From Moritella sp. 5 (GTDB taxonomy: Bacteria; Pseudomonadota; Gammaproteobacteria; Enterobacterales; Moritellaceae): a stretch of DNA of 64,000 bases. How positions within the stretch are numbered: position 1 is the stretch's first letter; the number at the start of each line of letters is the position of its first letter. The notes below the pieces were generated by a model. It did not search any database. It saw only the letters and a program-made list of their open reading frames with translations, and was not told the DNA's origin. The position numbers and the translations under genes were made by a program. Location: NCBI RefSeq assembly GCF_018219455.1, contig NZ_CP056122.1, forward strand, positions 620,001-684,000. Direction: 5' to 3'. Of the stretch, positions 7,802-17,560 are shown piece after piece.

Positions 7802-9292
7802 TTACGCCATTGTATCTAAGCTAGATTCGAACTCGTCGAATTGAGCGTGGATACTTTCGTCTTCTTGTTTACCAATCAGTGAAATGATAACAATCGCGAG
7901 AGAAGCAAAGATGATACCTGGTACGATCTCATACAGGTCAAAGATACCGCCACTTAACTGTTTCCATACCACTACTGTTATTGCACCAACAATAATACCT
8001 GCAAGCGCACCGTTACGCGTCATACCACGCCAGTATAGCGAGATGATTAATGCTGGACCAAATGCAGCACCAAAACCAGCCCATGCGTAAGATACTAAGC
8101 CAAGTACAGAGCTGTCAGGGTTAAGGGCAAGCAACAATGCAATGATAGACAGACCAACCACACCAAAGCGACCAACAGTAACAAGCTCTTCACTTGTTGC
8201 TTGTGGACGAATTAACTGTTTGTAGAAATCTTCAGCCAGTGCTGATGATGATACAAGTAGTTGTGAATCAGCAGTACTCATGATTGCAGCTAAGATCGCA
8301 GCAAGTAGAATACCTGCAACAACAGGGTGGAAGATGCTGTTCACTAATAACATGAAGATCGTTTCAGCATCAGCGATAGTGATATTGTTCGTATTCGTAT
8401 ACACCAGACCCACTAGACCCACTAACATTGCACCAAACATAGATAATGAAGTCCAAGCAACCGCAATATGACGTGCTTTAACAAGGTCTTTATTACTACG
8501 TGTTGCTTTGAAACGCGCAAGAATATGTGGTTGACCGAAATAACCTAGGCCCCAAGCAACTAATGAAATGATTGCAATTGCGCTCAGGTCTTCACCTTTG
8601 CTGTTTTGCCATATTGTCAGTAGTTCCGGATTAATGTCGTTCATGGCAGATGCTAGATCGCTAAAGCTACCGTCCATCGCGCTGAGAGGCACGATTAATA
8701 GTGCAGCTGACATCAACAGACCTTGTACTAAATCAGTCCAAGATACAGCAAGGAAACCACCGAATAGCGTATAAGAAACCACACATGCCGTACCGAGTAC
8801 AACTGCGATTTGATAATCTAGACCAAATACTGTTTCAAATAATTTACCGCCAGCCACTAAGCCTGCACTTGTATAGAACAAGAAGAACATTAGGATAAAG
8901 AATGCTGAACAAATTTGAATGGCCTTTGAGTTGTCTTTAAAACGACGTGATAGGAATTCTGGTAAGGTAATTGACTTAGTTACGATACTGTAGGTACGTA
9001 AACGTTTCGCACAGATCAGCCAGTTAAGCCAAGTACCAATTAATAAACCACCTGCTAACCAGATAGCTTCCATACCGGCAGCATACGCATAGCCCGGTAA
9101 GCCAAGTAGCAACCAGCCGCTCATGTCTGAAGCACCTGCAGATAGGGCCGCAGGCCAAGGACCTAAATTACGGCCACCTAAAAAATAGTCCGTTGAACTC
9201 TTGGTTTGTCGATAAGCATACACACCGATACCAAGCATAACAGCAAGGTAAACAAGGAATGTAGCTGTAATAATGAAATTATTTTCAATCAT
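7802..9292 (-). CDS. putP: Sodium/proline symporter PutP
   Basis: This is a solute:sodium symporter of 496 residues (E. coli PutP has 502) with about 13 membrane helices. The sodium and proline site in helix 2 is present as SAGASDMSGWLLLGLPG, with Asp56 and Ser58 matching the E. coli Asp55 and Ser57. The FGGFLAVSWTDLVQGLLM and GILLAAILAAIMSTADSQLLV blocks are also typical. It brings in proline as an osmolyte and as a carbon or nitrogen source. It appears to be a single gene; an unusual large hairpin lies upstream at 9361-9408. Confidence 0.95.
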   Translation of the reverse strand: MIENNFIITATFLVYLAVMLGIGVYAYRQTKSSTDYFLGGRNLGPWPAALSAGASDMSGWLLLGLPGYAYAAGMEAIWLAGGLLIGTWLNWLICAKRLRTYSIVTKSITLPEFLSRRFKDNSKAIQICSAFFILMFFLFYTSAGLVAGGKLFETVFGLDYQIAVVLGTACVVSYTLFGGFLAVSWTDLVQGLLMSAALLIVPLSAMDGSFSDLASAMNDINPELLTIWQNSKGEDLSAIAIISLVAWGLGYFGQPHILARFKATRSNKDLVKARHIAVAWTSLSMFGAMLVGLVGLVYTNTNNITIADAETIFMLLVNSIFHPVVAGILLAAILAAIMSTADSQLLVSSSALAEDFYKQLIRPQATSEELVTVGRFGVVGLSIIALLLALNPDSSVLGLVSYAWAGFGAAFGPALIISLYWRGMTRNGALAGIIVGAITVVVWKQLSGGIFDLYEIVPGIIFASLAIVIISLIGKQEDESIHAQFDEFESSLDTMA

Positions 9293-9360
9293 GTATATAA
9301 GCCTTAGTTGTAAAGTCGTTATTTTTATTTTTTACTTTTTATTTTTATAGCTAAACTCAA

Positions 9361-9408
9361 CCAAGCCACGTCAATATACTTGTTTGCGGTAATATTGATG
9401 TGGGTTGG
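9361..9408. repeat. Long inverted repeat upstream of putP
   Basis: The arms at 9361-9377 and 9392-9408 are 17 bases each and pair with two mismatches around a 14-nt loop. It lies between the end of apaH and the start of putP, both on the minus strand. No U tract follows on either strand, so a simple terminator is unlikely. It could be an operator, an mRNA hairpin in the putP leader, or an end of a small palindromic repeat. Confidence 0.6.
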
Positions 9409-9507
9409 CTAAAATTAGGGTGAAGTATATACGAACAGTTATGTTATTACTTAACATTAAGGCAACACTGTGATAACCCGCTTATTATTTAATCTTATTC
9501 TAGTCAA

Positions 9508-10332
9508 TTATGTCGCATGTGATGGGCATGGAACGGAAAAAACTGCCTTATCTTCCCAGCGTAACATGGTTAAGCTGTTTCCCCATACGCAGCCAGTATC
9601 AAGTGTTGTCGCATTTTTATGGCTGCAGTTTCCTTCTAATGCGGCCCAATGACCAAAAATAACATGGGCGCCTTCAAGGTGTGAACCCGTGACTTCATAC
9701 CAAGGAATATGCTGTATATTATTATTTGTCGTTGGTGAATGCTTGTTGTGAAACTCTAGCTGTCCATTCGGTGCGCAAAAACGCATTCGGGTAAAGGCAT
9801 TAATAATAAAGCGCAAGCGATCGAAACCTTGTAGCTCTTCTCGCCAATAATCAGGTTGAGCACCGTACATGTTTGCGAGTAATGCCAAGTAATCATCACC
9901 ACGCAATTGTATATTAACCTCTTCTGCATAGTGTTTTGCTTGTTGCTGGGTCCATTGTGGACTGATACCGGCATGTACCATGATAATATTGAAGGCATCA
10001 TGATATGCAAGTAGTGGTTGCTGACGTAACCATAATAGCAATTCATCTTTGTCTTCTGCTGCAAAGATCGCTTGGGTTTTATCCTTAGGGTTTAGCTTAG
10101 CGAACCCTGCGTCAATAGCGAGTAAATGTAAATCATGATTGCCAAGTACGGTGACAGCAGCAGAACCGAGTTGTTTAACAAAACGTAGTGTTTCTAATGA
10201 CTTTGGGCCTCGGGCAACAAGATCCCCTGTTAACCAAAGTTTATCTTGGCGTGGATCGAAATTAGCTTGATGTAACAAATGTTGCAGATCGTCGAAACAA
10301 CCTTGAATATCACCAACAAAATAAGTTGCCAT
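9508..10332 (-). CDS. apaH: Symmetrical diadenosine tetraphosphatase ApaH
   Basis: ApaH hydrolyses Ap4A to two ADP and can also decap NpnN-capped RNA. It is a PPP-family metallophosphatase with GDIQG at residues 7-11, GDLVARGP at about 36-43 and GNHDLH at about 64-69, which supply the metal ligands; further His residues follow in MVHAGISPQW. At 274 residues it has the usual length. It is the last gene of the lptD-surA-pdxA-rsmA-apaG-apaH series, 59 bases after apaG. Confidence 0.95.
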   Translation of the reverse strand: MATYFVGDIQGCFDDLQHLLHQANFDPRQDKLWLTGDLVARGPKSLETLRFVKQLGSAAVTVLGNHDLHLLAIDAGFAKLNPKDKTQAIFAAEDKDELLLWLRQQPLLAYHDAFNIIMVHAGISPQWTQQQAKHYAEEVNIQLRGDDYLALLANMYGAQPDYWREELQGFDRLRFIINAFTRMRFCAPNGQLEFHNKHSPTTNNNIQHIPWYEVTGSHLEGAHVIFGHWAALEGNCSHKNATTLDTGCVWGNSLTMLRWEDKAVFSVPCPSHAT

Positions 10333-10391
10333 GTATAAATTACCTTTCTAGCTGAGCGTGATGAAGTATATACGTTAATGCGTTTAATTGA

Positions 10392-10769
10392 TCAGTGTAA
10401 AAGATTTGGTGTGACAAGACGAAATGGTTCGATAGTGATCACCACTAATTCACTGGCATTGAGTTGTAATTCTATCTTTCCCTGAACGATACTCAATGGA
10501 GAATGGGCAATTATATCATTGCTATAGCAAAAATCTTGTTGTGAAGAGATAAGATAATCATTATCTTGAAATGGGTTGTTTAATTCGGAAACGGTGCCGT
10601 CGCCGTCAGTGAGTAATAGCTGGATATTTGATAAGTTAACAGATTGGCTTAATGGATTGGTTAACGTAATGGTATAAGTAAAGAAGTACCTGTGTTGTGC
10701 TGGTACAGATACTTCTTCGATATATTCGGTGTCAATGGTAAGAGTGAATGAATCAGCGATACTTACCAT
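10392..10769 (-). CDS. apaG: ApaG domain protein
   Basis: The 125-residue protein has an immunoglobulin-like beta fold typical of ApaG: YFFTYTITLTNPLSQSVNLSN early, TVSELNNPF in the middle and PLSIVQGKIELQ late. The biochemical role of bacterial ApaG is not settled; related domains occur in eukaryotic F-box proteins. It lies 14 bases after rsmA and before apaH, as in E. coli. The usual Gly-rich loop of the family (GxGVVGxxP type) is reduced to DGDGTVSELNNPF, so this copy is somewhat divergent. Confidence 0.85.
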   Translation of the reverse strand: MVSIADSFTLTIDTEYIEEVSVPAQHRYFFTYTITLTNPLSQSVNLSNIQLLLTDGDGTVSELNNPFQDNDYLISSQQDFCYSNDIIAHSPLSIVQGKIELQLNASELVVITIEPFRLVTPNLLH

Positions 10770-10783
10770 TGATACGGACCGTC

Positions 10784-11602
10784 TTAATCCGCTGCTTGCA
10801 TTGGATTATCGGTTACGAAATTTGCAATCGTAACATAGTTTTCAAGCGTTAAGTTTTCAGGGCGTAGAGAAACATTAATTCCTAGCGCTTCAATGTCATC
10901 AACCGAAATCACTTTTTTCAAGCTATTACGAATTGTTTTACGACGTTGGTTAAAGGCACTTCTCACTACATGGTTAAGTACTTTGAAGTTTTTCGCTGGA
11001 TGCGGCAATACAGCATGTGGTTCTAAACGAACAACCGCTGAATCTACTTTTGGTGCTGGTCTGAATGCTTCAGGGCCGACTTCAAGTACTGGTGTTACTC
11101 TGCAGTAGTATTGCGTCATTACTGTTAAGCGACCGTAACTTTTAGTGTTATGGCTAGCGGCTAAACGTTGTACAACTTCTTTTTGTAACATGAAGTGCAT
11201 ATCTTGGATATCTTCATGGAATTCAAATAAGTGGAACATTAATGGCGTTGAAATATTGTAAGGTAAATTACCAAAAATACGCATTTTCATGTTCGGTTTG
11301 ATTAACTGATTAAAATCAAAACGCATTGCGTCTGCTTGGTTAATGTCTAACTTTTTAGACAGTACCGGGTGTTGCTCTAGGCGTTCAGCAAGATCTCTAT
11401 CTAGCTCAACAACTGTCATCTTATCGAGACAAGCTGCTACAGGTTCGGTTAAGGCGCCTAAACCTGGACCAATTTCAATTAGGTTTTCACCTTTTTGCGG
11501 ATTAATCGATGCAACAATTTGACCAATTACATAGGCATCATGTAAGAAGTTTTGACCAAAACGTTTTTTCGCGGTGTGACCTAAATGGACCTTGTCGTTC
11601 AT
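10784..11602 (-). CDS. rsmA: 16S rRNA dimethyladenosine transferase RsmA (KsgA)
   Basis: RsmA dimethylates the two adjacent adenosines in the helix 45 loop of 16S rRNA, a late step in small-subunit assembly. The SAM-binding motif [10 protein letters not shown] is at about residues 43-52 and the catalytic motif GNLPYN at 111-116. The N-terminal [11 protein letters not shown] is a family hallmark. At 272 residues it has the normal length. Its ATG overlaps the pdxA stop by 4 bases, so translation of the two is coupled. The 16S target is encoded about 11 kb downstream in this window. Confidence 0.96.
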   Translation of the reverse strand: MNDKVHLGHTAKKRFGQNFLHDAYVIGQIVASINPQKGENLIEIGPGLGALTEPVAACLDKMTVVELDRDLAERLEQHPVLSKKLDINQADAMRFDFNQLIKPNMKMRIFGNLPYNISTPLMFHLFEFHEDIQDMHFMLQKEVVQRLAASHNTKSYGRLTVMTQYYCRVTPVLEVGPEAFRPAPKVDSAVVRLEPHAVLPHPAKNFKVLNHVVRSAFNQRRKTIRNSLKKVISVDDIEALGINVSLRPENLTLENYVTIANFVTDNPMQAAD

Positions 11603-12582
11603 GCGTGTTTCTCTACCATTTCTATTGCTTGGTTTACTGCTGTAAACATACTGCCGGCGTCGGCTGTTCCAGTACCTGCAAGTTCAATTGCAGTACCGTG
11701 ATCAACTGATGTACGGATAAAAGGTAAGCCCAGGGTAATATTTACTGAGCTGCCAAAACCAACCGATTTTAATACCGGTAATCCTTGGTCATGATACATT
11801 GCTAATACAACGTCAGCATCGTTAAGATACTTAGGTTGGAACAAGGTATCTGCAGGGAGGGGGCCTGTCAAATCCATACCCTCATCGCGAAGTTTCATTA
11901 ACGTCGGAGAAATTATTTCAATTTCTTCGCGACCTAGATGTCCATCTTCGCCTGCATGTGGATTGAGTCCACATACATAAATTTTTGGTTGTTCAATACC
12001 AAATTTAGTTTTCATTTCAGCGTGAAGGATGCGAATAATATTACTTAATCGCTCTTCTGTTATCGCTTTTGCGACATACGCTAGTGGAATATGTGTGGTT
12101 ACTAATGCCACTCGTAATCCAGTTGTTGCAAGTAGCATTACCACATCGGCGGTTTCTGATTGCTGCGCAAAAAACTCAGTGTGACCACTAAAAGACACAC
12201 CCGCTTTATTAATAATGCCTTTATTTACAGGTCCTGTTACGACAGCGCTAAACTCTGCAGACATGTTTTTTTCACATGCGAATTGCAGAGTATCTAATAC
12301 GTAGCGGCCATTCGTTTCATTAAGCTTACCTGGTTCTGCAGGTACTGCCATTTTCATTGGTGCGATAGTTAGGGTGCCAGCACGTTGCGGCTGTGCTGGT
12401 ATACTTGGGTTATATTCGATTAATTCAATCGTTTTACCCAGTATTTTTGCTCGAGATAAAATGAGTTCTGGATCTGCGCAAAGTACGAGCTCTACTGGCC
12501 AGTCTTGCTTCGTTAATTCCAGTACAAGATCTGGACCTATGCCAGCTGGCTCACCTGGAGTGATTGCTATTCGATGAGTCAC
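11599..12582 (-). CDS. pdxA: 4-hydroxythreonine-4-phosphate dehydrogenase PdxA
   Basis: PdxA oxidises 4-phosphohydroxy-L-threonine in pyridoxal-phosphate synthesis. The 327-residue sequence opens with [13 protein letters not shown], the family start. It also has [24 protein letters not shown], and the metal-binding region [15 protein letters not shown] with [18 protein letters not shown] near the end. The start is GTG, with AGGTGA placed about 6 bases upstream. It lies 12 bases after surA and overlaps rsmA, so all three are expected on one message. Confidence 0.95.
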   Translation of the reverse strand: MTHRIAITPGEPAGIGPDLVLELTKQDWPVELVLCADPELILSRAKILGKTIELIEYNPSIPAQPQRAGTLTIAPMKMAVPAEPGKLNETNGRYVLDTLQFACEKNMSAEFSAVVTGPVNKGIINKAGVSFSGHTEFFAQQSETADVVMLLATTGLRVALVTTHIPLAYVAKAITEERLSNIIRILHAEMKTKFGIEQPKIYVCGLNPHAGEDGHLGREEIEIISPTLMKLRDEGMDLTGPLPADTLFQPKYLNDADVVLAMYHDQGLPVLKSVGFGSSVNITLGLPFIRTSVDHGTAIELAGTGTADAGSMFTAVNQAIEMVEKHA

Positions 12583-12594
12583 ATTTTCACCTGT

Positions 12595-13893
12595 TTACGA
12601 TTCATTATCTAAAATACGAATATAAGCTTCTTGTTTTAATTCATTTAACCAAGCTTGGCTTTCTTCAGCTGCACGACGATTATACAACAATTGCCATGCT
12701 TTTTGGCGATTTGCTTTATCTGTCGTATCTTGTGTACGTCTATCAAGTAGTTGTACTATGTGCCAGCCATGGCTAGAACGAAATGCAGGGCTAATTTCAC
12801 CTTTCTTCAAGTCTTTTAGCGCTAATTTAAATGCAGGTACATAGATATTTGGATCTGCCCAGCCCAATTCACCGCCTTTGAGGGCAGAGCCTGTGTCATC
12901 TGAATAGGCTTTCGCGAGTTCAGCAAAGTCCGCATCACCTGATTTAATTCGGGCTAAATAATCATTTAATAATGATTTCGCTTTGTCGTCGCTTAAGATT
13001 ACTGATGGTTTAACCAGAATATGCCGTGCATTGACTTCTTTTGTCATTACCGTTTCTACGCCACGCATATCGGTAATTTTGATGATATGCAATCCAGCTC
13101 CACTGCGGATTGGGCCTATGATGTCACCTTTTTTGGCATTGGCCACTGCTTCTGCAAATAGTGTCGGCATTTCATTGATATTCATCCAGCCCCAATCGCC
13201 ACCATCAAGCGCTTTTGGACCTGCAGAGACGGCTAAAGCGAGACTTGAAAATACTTCGCCTGCATTTAGCTGTGTTTGTATATCGGCAATTTTAGTTTGT
13301 AATGCTTCCATTGTCGCACTATCTGCTTCGTTAGGGACACGTAGCATGATATGACTTACACGATATTGTATATTTTTCTGTCCCTGTTCGTTGATGATCG
13401 CAAGTAGGTTATTAACGTCTTGATCCGAAATGGTGATACGACGACGCATTTGCATACGCTGCACTTCGTTGGTTAATAACTGAATGCGTAGTTCTTCTTT
13501 ATAGTCGTTAAAATTACCACCGTCCGCAAGGATGCTTTCACGCAGCTGTTCAACGGTTTGGTTATTATCTTTCGCAATATTGTTTAACGTATCATCGAGC
13601 TGAGCATTACTAATACGCATGCCCATTTTCTTTGCCATTTGTAACTGTAGGCTATCAATGATGAGTTTATCTAACGCTTGCTGGGTCAGTATCTCTTGCG
13701 ACGGTAAAGTTTGGCCTGCTTTTGTTGCTCGTTTCGTTACCGAGCTTGTTAATGCGTTGACATCACTCGCTAAAATAACTTCTTCATTAACAATCGCAAT
13801 CACTTCATCGAGCTTAGTTAGCTCGGCCTGAGCTTGCCAGCTCGCTACAACTATGACTCCGGATAATAGAGTCTTAATTACTTTTTTAATCAC
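12595..13893 (-). CDS. surA: Periplasmic chaperone and peptidyl-prolyl isomerase SurA
   Basis: SurA escorts unfolded outer-membrane proteins, including LptD from the neighbouring gene, across the periplasm to the BAM machinery. A signal peptide covers about residues 1-23 (cleavage after QAQA). A long chaperone domain with ELTKLDEVIAIVNEEVIL follows, then two parvulin domains: YRVSHIMLRVP to about residue 280 and NARHILVKPSV to about 390, each with the GGDWGWM or GGELGWAD loop. The total is 432 residues. The start is GTG with AGGA 9 bases upstream. A 252-base gap separates it from lptD. Confidence 0.96.
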   Translation of the reverse strand: MIKKVIKTLLSGVIVVASWQAQAELTKLDEVIAIVNEEVILASDVNALTSSVTKRATKAGQTLPSQEILTQQALDKLIIDSLQLQMAKKMGMRISNAQLDDTLNNIAKDNNQTVEQLRESILADGGNFNDYKEELRIQLLTNEVQRMQMRRRITISDQDVNNLLAIINEQGQKNIQYRVSHIMLRVPNEADSATMEALQTKIADIQTQLNAGEVFSSLALAVSAGPKALDGGDWGWMNINEMPTLFAEAVANAKKGDIIGPIRSGAGLHIIKITDMRGVETVMTKEVNARHILVKPSVILSDDKAKSLLNDYLARIKSGDADFAELAKAYSDDTGSALKGGELGWADPNIYVPAFKLALKDLKKGEISPAFRSSHGWHIVQLLDRRTQDTTDKANRQKAWQLLYNRRAAEESQAWLNELKQEAYIRILDNES

Positions 13894-14077
13894 TTTATTA
13901 ATTCCTATTCAATATCGACTATAACTGAGACAGCAGTAGGCTGAAAACTATCAATTTTACCACGGGAAAGTATGAGGATTGTGTAATTCACTGAAAACCG
14001 AGGTGAAAAAGTAAGCGGAAGTATACCTTGTCAGGCTTTCAATGCAATCGTCATTAGCTGTAAATCCCTTTTTGACT

Positions 14078-14107
14078 GATAACGGCGGGTTAATTACCAC
14101 CGTTATC
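14078..14107. repeat. Hairpin between lptD and surA
   Basis: GATAACGGCGG at 14078-14088 pairs with CCACCGTTATC at 14097-14107 (11 bp, one wobble on the transcribed minus strand). There is no U tract after it in the direction of lptD to surA, so it is more likely an mRNA structure or partial attenuator than a full terminator. The rest of the 252-base gap (13894-14145) shows nothing else I can name. Confidence 0.5.
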
Positions 14108-14145
14108 ATGCCTAAGGTGTATGTCTAAAATTTTATAAACCACAC

Positions 14146-16590
14146 TTATTCACGTAATTGGAACGGTTGACCGTATGTAAATAAACTTTCAGCTCCTATA
14201 CTATTAATATTACCCCCAATACCGGCCAAACCTTTTAGCTCGAACATCAGTGATGGACCCTGATCAAACTCTGTTTCGCCAGTACTAATATTGTGTGTTT
14301 TCAGGCGATAGCCATAATCAAGACGAATTGCCCAACAGCATGATTCATATTTAATACCGACAAAAGCGTCTTGGGTTATTTTATTTTCAACATCGTAGTA
14401 ATAACTTGCACCCATGTCCCACTGATTATTGATTGGTAAGATATATTTTGAACCAACTTGGTTGATTGTCGAATTAACTGTGCGATTTGGATTTTCCAGT
14501 ATAGATGCGGTATCTTCAATATAACGGTAGTTGAATTGTACCCGTTGACCACGGTCAAAGCGATATTCAATCGCGGCATCTGCACGACGTACTAGATCAT
14601 CTTCGTGAGCATATTCAATACTGTTATTAAAGAATAAATTATCGTTAATCTTAACATCTGTTTCCATTACGATACTTGATGTCGTCACGTCAGTGTTATC
14701 TGTATTCGTCTTAGCCTCTGGAGAGATACCAACTTGAGTATCACCAAAGTAAATGATTTGACCAAGCGCAAAGCGGAATCGTTCACTGCCTATGTCATCG
14801 AATACACGGCTTGTTAAACCGATTGTAAATTGATTTGAATCTGCAATACGATCAAAGCCAATATAAGTACGATCACGATATAAACCGAGGAAATCTTGTT
14901 GCATCGTTGCTGAATCGTAAATACCAATGTTGTCTTGGTTTTTATATGGAATATATAAGTATTGAACTTGCGGCTCCAAAGTCTGAGTGAATTGATTACT
15001 AAACCAAGACGTAGAACGTTCAAAATTTAAACCTGCGTATAATTTGGTTGTTGGTATTACACGAACAACTTCTTCGTCTAACTTACCTTTATAGCCATTC
15101 TTAAAATTGCCATTATCGGACTCGTTAAATGTCTGAGTATAGTAAGTCATTGGTAGTTTAAATTCGGCAACCGCAAAACCTGCAGGGCGTTTATAAGGGA
15201 AACTAATTCCTGGCTCTATGTGGGTTCTGATACCGCTGTATACTTGACTGTTAGAGTGTGAAAAATTAGTCATTTCACTATATACGGACAGTTCAATCGG
15301 GTTATTATCGAATTGTTGGTAACCGGTAAAAGCGATCTTCGGCAATACTTTATGTGGTGTTATAGCATCACTTAAAATTTGAAAATCACGGACTTCAAAT
15401 TGTGATGACGTCATATCGGTATTGTAAGTTAAGGCTGCTGTCCGAAGTAGTGTATTGCTGTTTCGAGAACCTACTGTCGTAGTAATGTCAGAAAAATAGT
15501 CGTCATCATTAACGTGTGTATAGCTAGCGTTGAAGTTTAAATTGTCATTTAAATTACCGTTCTGATCCCAATGGTAGAGGACGCGATCAGTATTTTTTTT
15601 GTTACTATCAGTCTTTGCATCATTGTCGGCTTGGACTTTTTTATCATCACCAAGATATTCAACATTAATATTACCACTTTGCCCAGCGACTAAATAACGA
15701 AATTGAGTGGTTAATTGGACACCACGCTTCTTCATATAAGTCGGTGTTATTGTCATGTCATAGTTTGGCGCTATATTCCAATAGAATGGCTGAGAGAAGG
15801 TAACACCATTTCCTAATGTCTCTTCATATGATGGGAATAATAAACCTGTTCTACGCTTATTTGTCGTTGGATAAGTAAAATATGGCATATAGAAAATGGG
15901 AACTTCTTTAAAGTACAGCGTTGCGTTATAAGCTTCAGCAACTTCATCTTTATTATCGATGTCAATAGAAGATGCACGTAACACCCAGCTATTATCTCCA
16001 TAGGGACATTGGGTATAAGTCGAGCGCTGCATTAAAATATTGTCGCCACTATTAGTAACATAAATCTTTTTAGCTTTACCATTAGCGGCTTGACCATGTA
16101 GTAAATAATCTACCTGTGTTAGTTCGGCATCTTTGGTGTCTAAGTTTGCTTTCAATGAGCGACCATTCATTGTCGCCGTACTGCCCTCTAATACAACATT
16201 ACCTTCGGCGGTTAAAATATTGGTTAACTGATACAGAATAATTTCATCAGCGGATAATTCTCGGTTACCTTGAGTAAAGTTCACATCACCGGTAAAAATA
16301 GCTTTGTTACCTTGGATTACTTTTGCATCATCTGATAATAGTTGGATCTCGTTAGCGGCTTTAGTATCTGCAATTGGAGGTTTTATCGCAGGCACGTAAG
16401 GGAAGCATTGTTTAAACAAGTTTAACTCAGCTAATTCGGACGCAGCTGTAACGTCATCAATGATAGTTGAAATACCATCCTCATTGGTGATAATTGTAGC
16501 TGCGCTAGCTGAGAATACGACACCGCTGAGTGTTGAGAATAAGGTAAAAAGGCGCATTTTAACAATCCATTTTGTCATCGATAATTTCAT
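14146..16590 (-). CDS. lptD: LPS-assembly protein LptD (outer-membrane beta barrel)
   Basis: LptD, with the lipoprotein LptE, inserts lipopolysaccharide into the outer leaflet. After a signal peptide there is an OstA/jellyroll domain (about residues 85-190, with QGNKAIFTGDVNFTQGNREL) that continues the LPS slide. A large C-terminal beta barrel follows, containing FYMPYFTYP and RRTGLLFPSYEETLGNGVTFSQPFYWNIAPNYD segments. The frame is open to 16674, but the upstream 28 codons would add an extra hydrophobic helix ahead of the signal peptide. The true start is therefore probably one of the ATGs at 16590, 16578 or 16557. None has a strong ribosome-binding site, and 16590 is a choice, not a certainty. 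It heads the surA-pdxA-rsmA-apaGH series. Confidence 0.92.
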   Translation of the reverse strand: MKLSMTKWIVKMRLFTLFSTLSGVVFSASAATIITNEDGISTIIDDVTAASELAELNLFKQCFPYVPAIKPPIADTKAANEIQLLSDDAKVIQGNKAIFTGDVNFTQGNRELSADEIILYQLTNILTAEGNVVLEGSTATMNGRSLKANLDTKDAELTQVDYLLHGQAANGKAKKIYVTNSGDNILMQRSTYTQCPYGDNSWVLRASSIDIDNKDEVAEAYNATLYFKEVPIFYMPYFTYPTTNKRRTGLLFPSYEETLGNGVTFSQPFYWNIAPNYDMTITPTYMKKRGVQLTTQFRYLVAGQSGNINVEYLGDDKKVQADNDAKTDSNKKNTDRVLYHWDQNGNLNDNLNFNASYTHVNDDDYFSDITTTVGSRNSNTLLRTAALTYNTDMTSSQFEVRDFQILSDAITPHKVLPKIAFTGYQQFDNNPIELSVYSEMTNFSHSNSQVYSGIRTHIEPGISFPYKRPAGFAVAEFKLPMTYYTQTFNESDNGNFKNGYKGKLDEEVVRVIPTTKLYAGLNFERSTSWFSNQFTQTLEPQVQYLYIPYKNQDNIGIYDSATMQQDFLGLYRDRTYIGFDRIADSNQFTIGLTSRVFDDIGSERFRFALGQIIYFGDTQVGISPEAKTNTDNTDVTTSSIVMETDVKINDNLFFNNSIEYAHEDDLVRRADAAIEYRFDRGQRVQFNYRYIEDTASILENPNRTVNSTINQVGSKYILPINNQWDMGASYYYDVENKITQDAFVGIKYESCCWAIRLDYGYRLKTHNISTGETEFDQGPSLMFELKGLAGIGGNINSIGAESLFTYGQPFQLRE

Positions 16591-16768
16591 TAAAATTAAT
16601 AAATAGTTGGATATAATAATCCATATTACAGCGATAGACCATTTAATGGCTGGTTTTATCCCGTAAACCTGCAAAAAGATGATGAGATTGATTGATTTGT
16701 TACATTTTAAACAGTCATAATACAGCGCTTATATAAATATATGTCATTTTTGCTTGGTAGCTACTTTT

Positions 16769-17560
16769 ATGAATATGTTGTTTTACATTTTATTATCCGC
16801 GATTGGTATTAAATTCGGCGGATTTTTTGGTGCGATTTTTATGATCTGGGTTGGCTCTATATTAAAGCGCCAGTTTGGACCTCGACTCGGAATTGATACT
16901 CGGCCTGCTGCGCATAAGCGTCAGGATATTTTCTTACATACCTCATTTTCGGTGATGGGGCACATGGCAAAAGCGGACGGTCACGTTACCGAAGCTGAAA
17001 TTCATGTCGCGACGCAGTTAATGGACCGAATGAAACTGACAGGCGAAACTCGTCGTGCAGCTCAAGTATCATTCAATCAGGGTAAAGAAGCTGATTTTCC
17101 GTTAGAGCAAACGGTTCGAGATTTTCGCCGTGTAAGTGTGTTACGTCGAGATCTGATTAAAATGTTCCTGGAGATACAAATTCAGGCTGCTTTTGCCGAT
17201 CTTGAATTGTCCACAGCAGAGCGTGATATCCTTCATCGTATCGGTGCGATCTTGGGTGTGACGACTCAGGACATGGATAATTTATTACGCATGATGGAAG
17301 CGGAGTTACGTTCGCATCGCCATGGTAGTAAAGTAAGCCGTGAAGAAGCATTAACTAACGCCTATCAGCAATTAGGTGTGAGTGCTGAGGATGACGACAA
17401 AGTAATTAAGCGTGCTTATCGTAAATTAATGAATGAACATCATCCGGATAAATTGGTATCGAAAGGTTTGCCAGAAGAAATGATGATTATTGCTAAAGAG
17501 AAAGCCCAAGATATCCAAGGTGCTTATGACGTAGTAAAAGAATCGAGAAAAATGCGCTAA
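16769..17560 (+). CDS. djlA: Membrane-anchored co-chaperone DjlA
   Basis: DjlA is a type III inner-membrane J-protein that stimulates DnaK. One hydrophobic segment with the glycine pattern IGIKFGGFFGAIFMIWVGS occupies the N-terminus. A TerB-like domain (HTSFSVMGHMAKADGHVTEAEI to about residue 170) follows, and a C-terminal J domain has HHPDKL near residue 230. The open frame begins at a TTG at 16754, but ATG at 16769 is preferred because it sits 8 bases after GGTAG and fits the family start. It is transcribed away from lptD, as in E. coli. Confidence 0.93.
   Translation: MNMLFYILLSAIGIKFGGFFGAIFMIWVGSILKRQFGPRLGIDTRPAAHKRQDIFLHTSFSVMGHMAKADGHVTEAEIHVATQLMDRMKLTGETRRAAQVSFNQGKEADFPLEQTVRDFRRVSVLRRDLIKMFLEIQIQAAFADLELSTAERDILHRIGAILGVTTQDMDNLLRMMEAELRSHRHGSKVSREEALTNAYQQLGVSAEDDDKVIKRAYRKLMNEHHPDKLVSKGLPEEMMIIAKEKAQDIQGAYDVVKESRKMR

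Noticed and set aside
14078-14107. Hairpin between lptD and surA as a strong terminator
   Set aside because: No U tract follows in the direction of transcription, so full termination is not supported.
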